From positions 86,633,152-86,697,151 of the forward strand of contig OX388350.1 of NCBI GenBank assembly GCA_947579665.1: a stretch of DNA of 64,000 bases. Direction: 5' to 3'. Position 1 is the stretch's first letter, and the number at the start of each line of letters is the position of its first letter. The DNA comes from Sympetrum striolatum. Its lineage: Eukaryota > Arthropoda > Insecta > Odonata > Libellulidae. The position numbers and the translations under genes were made by a program. A model generated the notes under the pieces. It was given only the letters and a program-made list of their open reading frames with translations, searched no databases and had not been told where the DNA came from. Shown piece by piece: positions 61,230-64,000 of the stretch.

Positions 61230-62340
61230 ACGAGTAAAATGTTGCTTGCATACTGCAAGCAGATCGACAACACTAATTTCATAACGGAATTATATCGGGA
61301 CGGTCCACAAAAGAAAAAATAAAGATTGAAAATATTCCTTAAATTCGATGAAATTTCATTGACTGGCATCGAACCTGGGTCTTAATGGTGAACTTACTAA
61401 GCAGCACATTAGAAAATCACCATCTCTAACTATGCATCGTCTGGCATCAAACCTACGCCTTCTTGGTGAACCTACTATGCAGCACAACAGAAAAATACCA
61501 TCTCTTACTATGTGTGAAAATTCAAGCAGAAATATTGGCTCCAACTGCCTCAAACGACGTTCTACTTTTCAATAATGTAAATGGCTATCTGGATTCGAAC
61601 CAAGGACGATCTAGGAAATCTAAAACTTGTTTTTCAAATGGATCAATGCTCTCTATCTATATGCCTAATTCCATGTTTTAATATTATTGGGAAGGGGTTT
61701 AAATTAATTCTTAAATATCGGATATTTTACTGATTGTAGAGACGCCTGGTGTCTAACCCAGGAAATAAGTGTAGCTGTGAATGCACAGTATGATTTATTA
61801 CGACTTCATCTTGTTTCATACTAAGTTGAAAGTCATATCATGCCGGGAAGTGCCTAATCTGTTATCCACCTGTTATAACCAAGGATCATCAGCGAATATG
61901 TAAAATTTAATTACGAAATATATTTATGATCTCCAACTCCATGCCGAATTTCAAATTTCTATGCCATCGGGAAAGGGTCCAAAAAAAATCTTAAAAATCG
62001 CCACAATGCATTTTAAACGGCCGATTTTTGCCTTGACCTAGCATCGAACCCAGGTTATTTTTCATAAAACTTATTTATGTTTTCGATAGATCATGACCAT
62101 ATATAAAGGCTCCTAGAGTTTCGATTCTCTACCTATCCAGAAAGTATTTTTTTTTAATTCCCGAAAATCTAAGCAATGCATTTAAACGGGAAAAATCGGG
62201 ACTTTGGGGCCCTCTGGAATCGAACCCATGACACTGAGGATCAAAATCACAATTTTTCTGGCGGTTAATTTTTATGGCCAATACGCAGTAAAAATTTGAA
62301 CTCAATCACGCTTGTGGTTTTGGCTGTGAATTTGTATCCT
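61230..62340 (-). mobile_element. B-box-array Helitron-like unit l with a small internal duplication
   Basis: Minus-strand unit with an intact hairpin end. Near 61360-61510 the segment from GGCATCGAACC through CATCTCTAACTATG is partly repeated, adding an extra B-box-like core. A stretch near 61855-61880 has lost another core. Confidence 0.72.
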
Positions 62341-62378
62341 ATCTATCTATATACCTATCTTTATACCTATCTATATAT

Positions 62379-62443
62379 ATGAATGAATCTGGAGAAGCAT
62401 CTATATATAATAGATAGATAGATGCTTCTCCGGATTCATTCAT
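62379..62443. repeat. Second palindromic unit junction
   Basis: 26-bp arms at 62379-62404 and 62418-62443 with one mismatch, built from the same GAATCCGGAGAAGCATCTAT sequence as the 29.36-kb centre. Here the units on both sides (l and m) are on the same strand, so a palindrome does not always mark a change of orientation. Confidence 0.8.
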
Positions 62444-62469
62444 ATATATAGATAGGTATATAGATAGGT

Positions 62470-63545
62470 ACGAGTAAAATGTTGCTTGCATACTGCAAGC
62501 AGATCGACAACAATAATTTCATATCGGAATTATATCGGGACGGTCCAAAGAAGAAAAAAAAAAGATTGAAAATATTCCTAAAATTCGATGAAATTTCATC
62601 GTCAGGCATCGAATCCGGGTCTTACTGGTGAACTTACTAAGCAGCACATTAGAAAATCACCATCTCTAACTATGTGTGAAAATTGAAGCAGAAATATTGG
62701 CTACAACTGCCTCAAAAGACGTTCCAATTTTCACGAATGTAAATGGCTCTCAGGATTCGAACCAAGGACGATCTAGGACATCTAAAACTTGTTTTTAAAA
62801 TGTATCTATGTTTTCTATCTATATGCCTAATTTCATGTTTTAATATTATTGGGAAGGGGTTTAAATTTATTCTTAAAAATCGGTTAATTTACTGATTGCA
62901 GAGACACCTGGTGTCGAACCCAGAAAATATTGGTAGCTGTGAATAGACAGTATGACTTATTAGGACTTCATCTTATTTCATACAAAGTTTGAAGTCGATA
63001 TCATACCGGGAAGTACCTAAAACGTTTTTCGTTTATCTCCATAAGAAATGCATGGAGGAATGTAAATGGCTCTCTGGGATCGAACCAAGGACCATCAGCG
63101 AATGTGTAAAATTTGATTATTAAATATATTTATGATATCTAAACCCATGCCGAATTTCGAGTTTCCATGCCATTGGGAAGGGGTCCAAAAAAAATCTTAA
63201 AAATCGCCACAATGCATTTTAAACGGCCGATTTTTGCACTGACCTAGCATCGAACCCAGGTTATTTTTCATAAAACTAATTTATGTTTTCGATAGATAAT
63301 GACTATATATAAAGGCTCCTTGAGTTTTAAGTCCCTACCTAATCGGCAAGTATTTTTTTTTAATTCCCGAAAATCAAAGCAATGCATTTAAACGGGAAAA
63401 ATCGGGACTTTGGAGCCCCCTGGAATCGAACCCATGACACTGAGGATCAAAATCGCAATTTTTCTGGTGGTTACACGTTATGGCCAATACGCCGTAAAAA
63501 TTTCAGCTCAATCACTCTTGTGATTTAGGCTGTGAGTTTGTATCC
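62470..63545 (-). mobile_element. B-box-array Helitron-like unit m
   Basis: Full-length (1,076 bp) minus-strand unit with an intact hairpin and six cores. It is close to unit k in sequence. Its 5' side ends in a (TC/TA)n tract and an inverted copy of the junction sequence. Confidence 0.78.
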
Positions 63546-63603
63546 TCTCTCTATATCTATTATATATAGATGCTTCTCCGGATTCATTCATGTATACATA
63601 TAT

Positions 63604-63697
63604 ACGAGTAAAATGTTGCTTGCATACTGCAAGCAGATCGGCAACACTATTTTCATGTCGGCATCATATCCGGACGGCCATCAAAAGAAAAAATCTG
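63604..63697 (-). mobile_element. B-box-array Helitron-like unit n (3' end only)
   Basis: Hairpin, ACTCG|T end and about 80 bp of the terminal region, then an abrupt change to unrelated sequence after AAAAGAAAAAATCTGATG. Only the 3' terminal portion is present. Confidence 0.7.
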
Positions 63698-64000
63698 ATG
63701 TGGCCAGCACACGACTTTCTCCATGTATATAAGATTTAAATATTTATCTACCGCAGTAATTTCGAACTCTATATTCCATCTAAACTTGGAATATGAGTGA
63801 TTAATATATATGTATTATTATCTTTGACGCCAAAAACATGAATAATAATGTTTTACGGGACATGATCGATAAAATACGATGAAATTGGCATTTCGCCCAT
63901 AGAGCCCAGAGCGCCCACAAAGTACATAATCAGCAACTTCCGGTTTATCAGTATTTCATGAATAACTCCTACACAATCAGTGATACAAAAATATGTTTCA
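63698..64000. other. Intron sequence at the window edge
   Basis: About 300 bp of AT-rich DNA; nothing recognised. Confidence 0.4.

Larger units (their letters stand above)
13969..64000 (+). other. Shaw intron 3, at least 50 kb, rich in mobile elements
   Basis: The donor is AAG|GTAATT at 13969. No + strand exon encoding a Kv S1-S6 core (S4 arginine array, TVGYGD-like filter) was recognised in the rest of the window. By inference, everything to the right edge is one intron of at least 50,032 bp. It hosts all the transposon, satellite and hairpin features listed below. A separate nested gene could have been missed only if it is short or highly divergent. Confidence 0.65.

Overview
The window is AT-rich eukaryotic DNA. 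One gene is recognisable: the 5' coding part of a Shaw-type (Kv3) voltage-gated potassium channel on the + strand. Its T1 sequence, a 71-bp first coding intron and very long AT-rich introns fit an arthropod, most likely an insect; the species cannot be named from the sequence. Three coding exons are present (10528-10724, 10796-10928, 13783-13968). They join in frame to give the first 172 residues, up to just before the first membrane helix. No exon for S1-S6 was found downstream, so the remaining ~50 kb is read as part of one giant intron. No tRNA, rRNA, CRISPR or other complete gene was found.

The first 10.5 kb is upstream DNA with three copies of a short interspersed repeat, the last ending about 60 bp before the start exon. 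Intron 2 holds a 195-bp-armed, ~97% identical inverted repeat with a 31-bp loop; the loop sequence is repeated exactly after the second arm.

The giant intron is mostly a graveyard of mobile elements. At 22.0-22.4 kb a P-element/THAP9-like transposase fragment is split by a 98-bp tRNA-derived SINE fragment with a 12-bp target-site duplication. From 22.6 to 36.1 kb and again from 58 to 63.7 kb lie about fourteen copies of a ~1.08-kb unit, named here the B-box-array unit. Each full unit has six ~165-175-bp internal repeats, and each internal repeat carries a Pol III B-box-like core (GGTTCGANNCC). The units end in a 17-nt hairpin followed by ACTCG|T. Two larger Helitrons with the C-terminal end of a RepHel helicase lie in junctions between units. 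They end in the same hairpin followed by ACTAG|T. The B-box-array units are therefore best read as non-autonomous Helitrons related to, and probably mobilised by, that Helitron. The 22.6-36.1 kb cluster is arranged head-to-head around a palindrome at 29.36 kb.

Other elements are a mariner-like MITE (36.3 kb), a 36-bp perfect hairpin (48.64 kb), a decayed LINE reverse-transcriptase end (48.8-49.5 kb) with a more decayed relative (53.9-54.4 kb), a MITE with 59-bp inverted ends (55.9-56.3 kb), two LINE scraps (14.8 and 57.5 kb), and a 60-bp satellite next to a hAT-like end (57.6-58.2 and 59.6-59.7 kb). The most unusual observation is the dense array of B-box cores inside a Helitron-type element, roughly seventy in this window.
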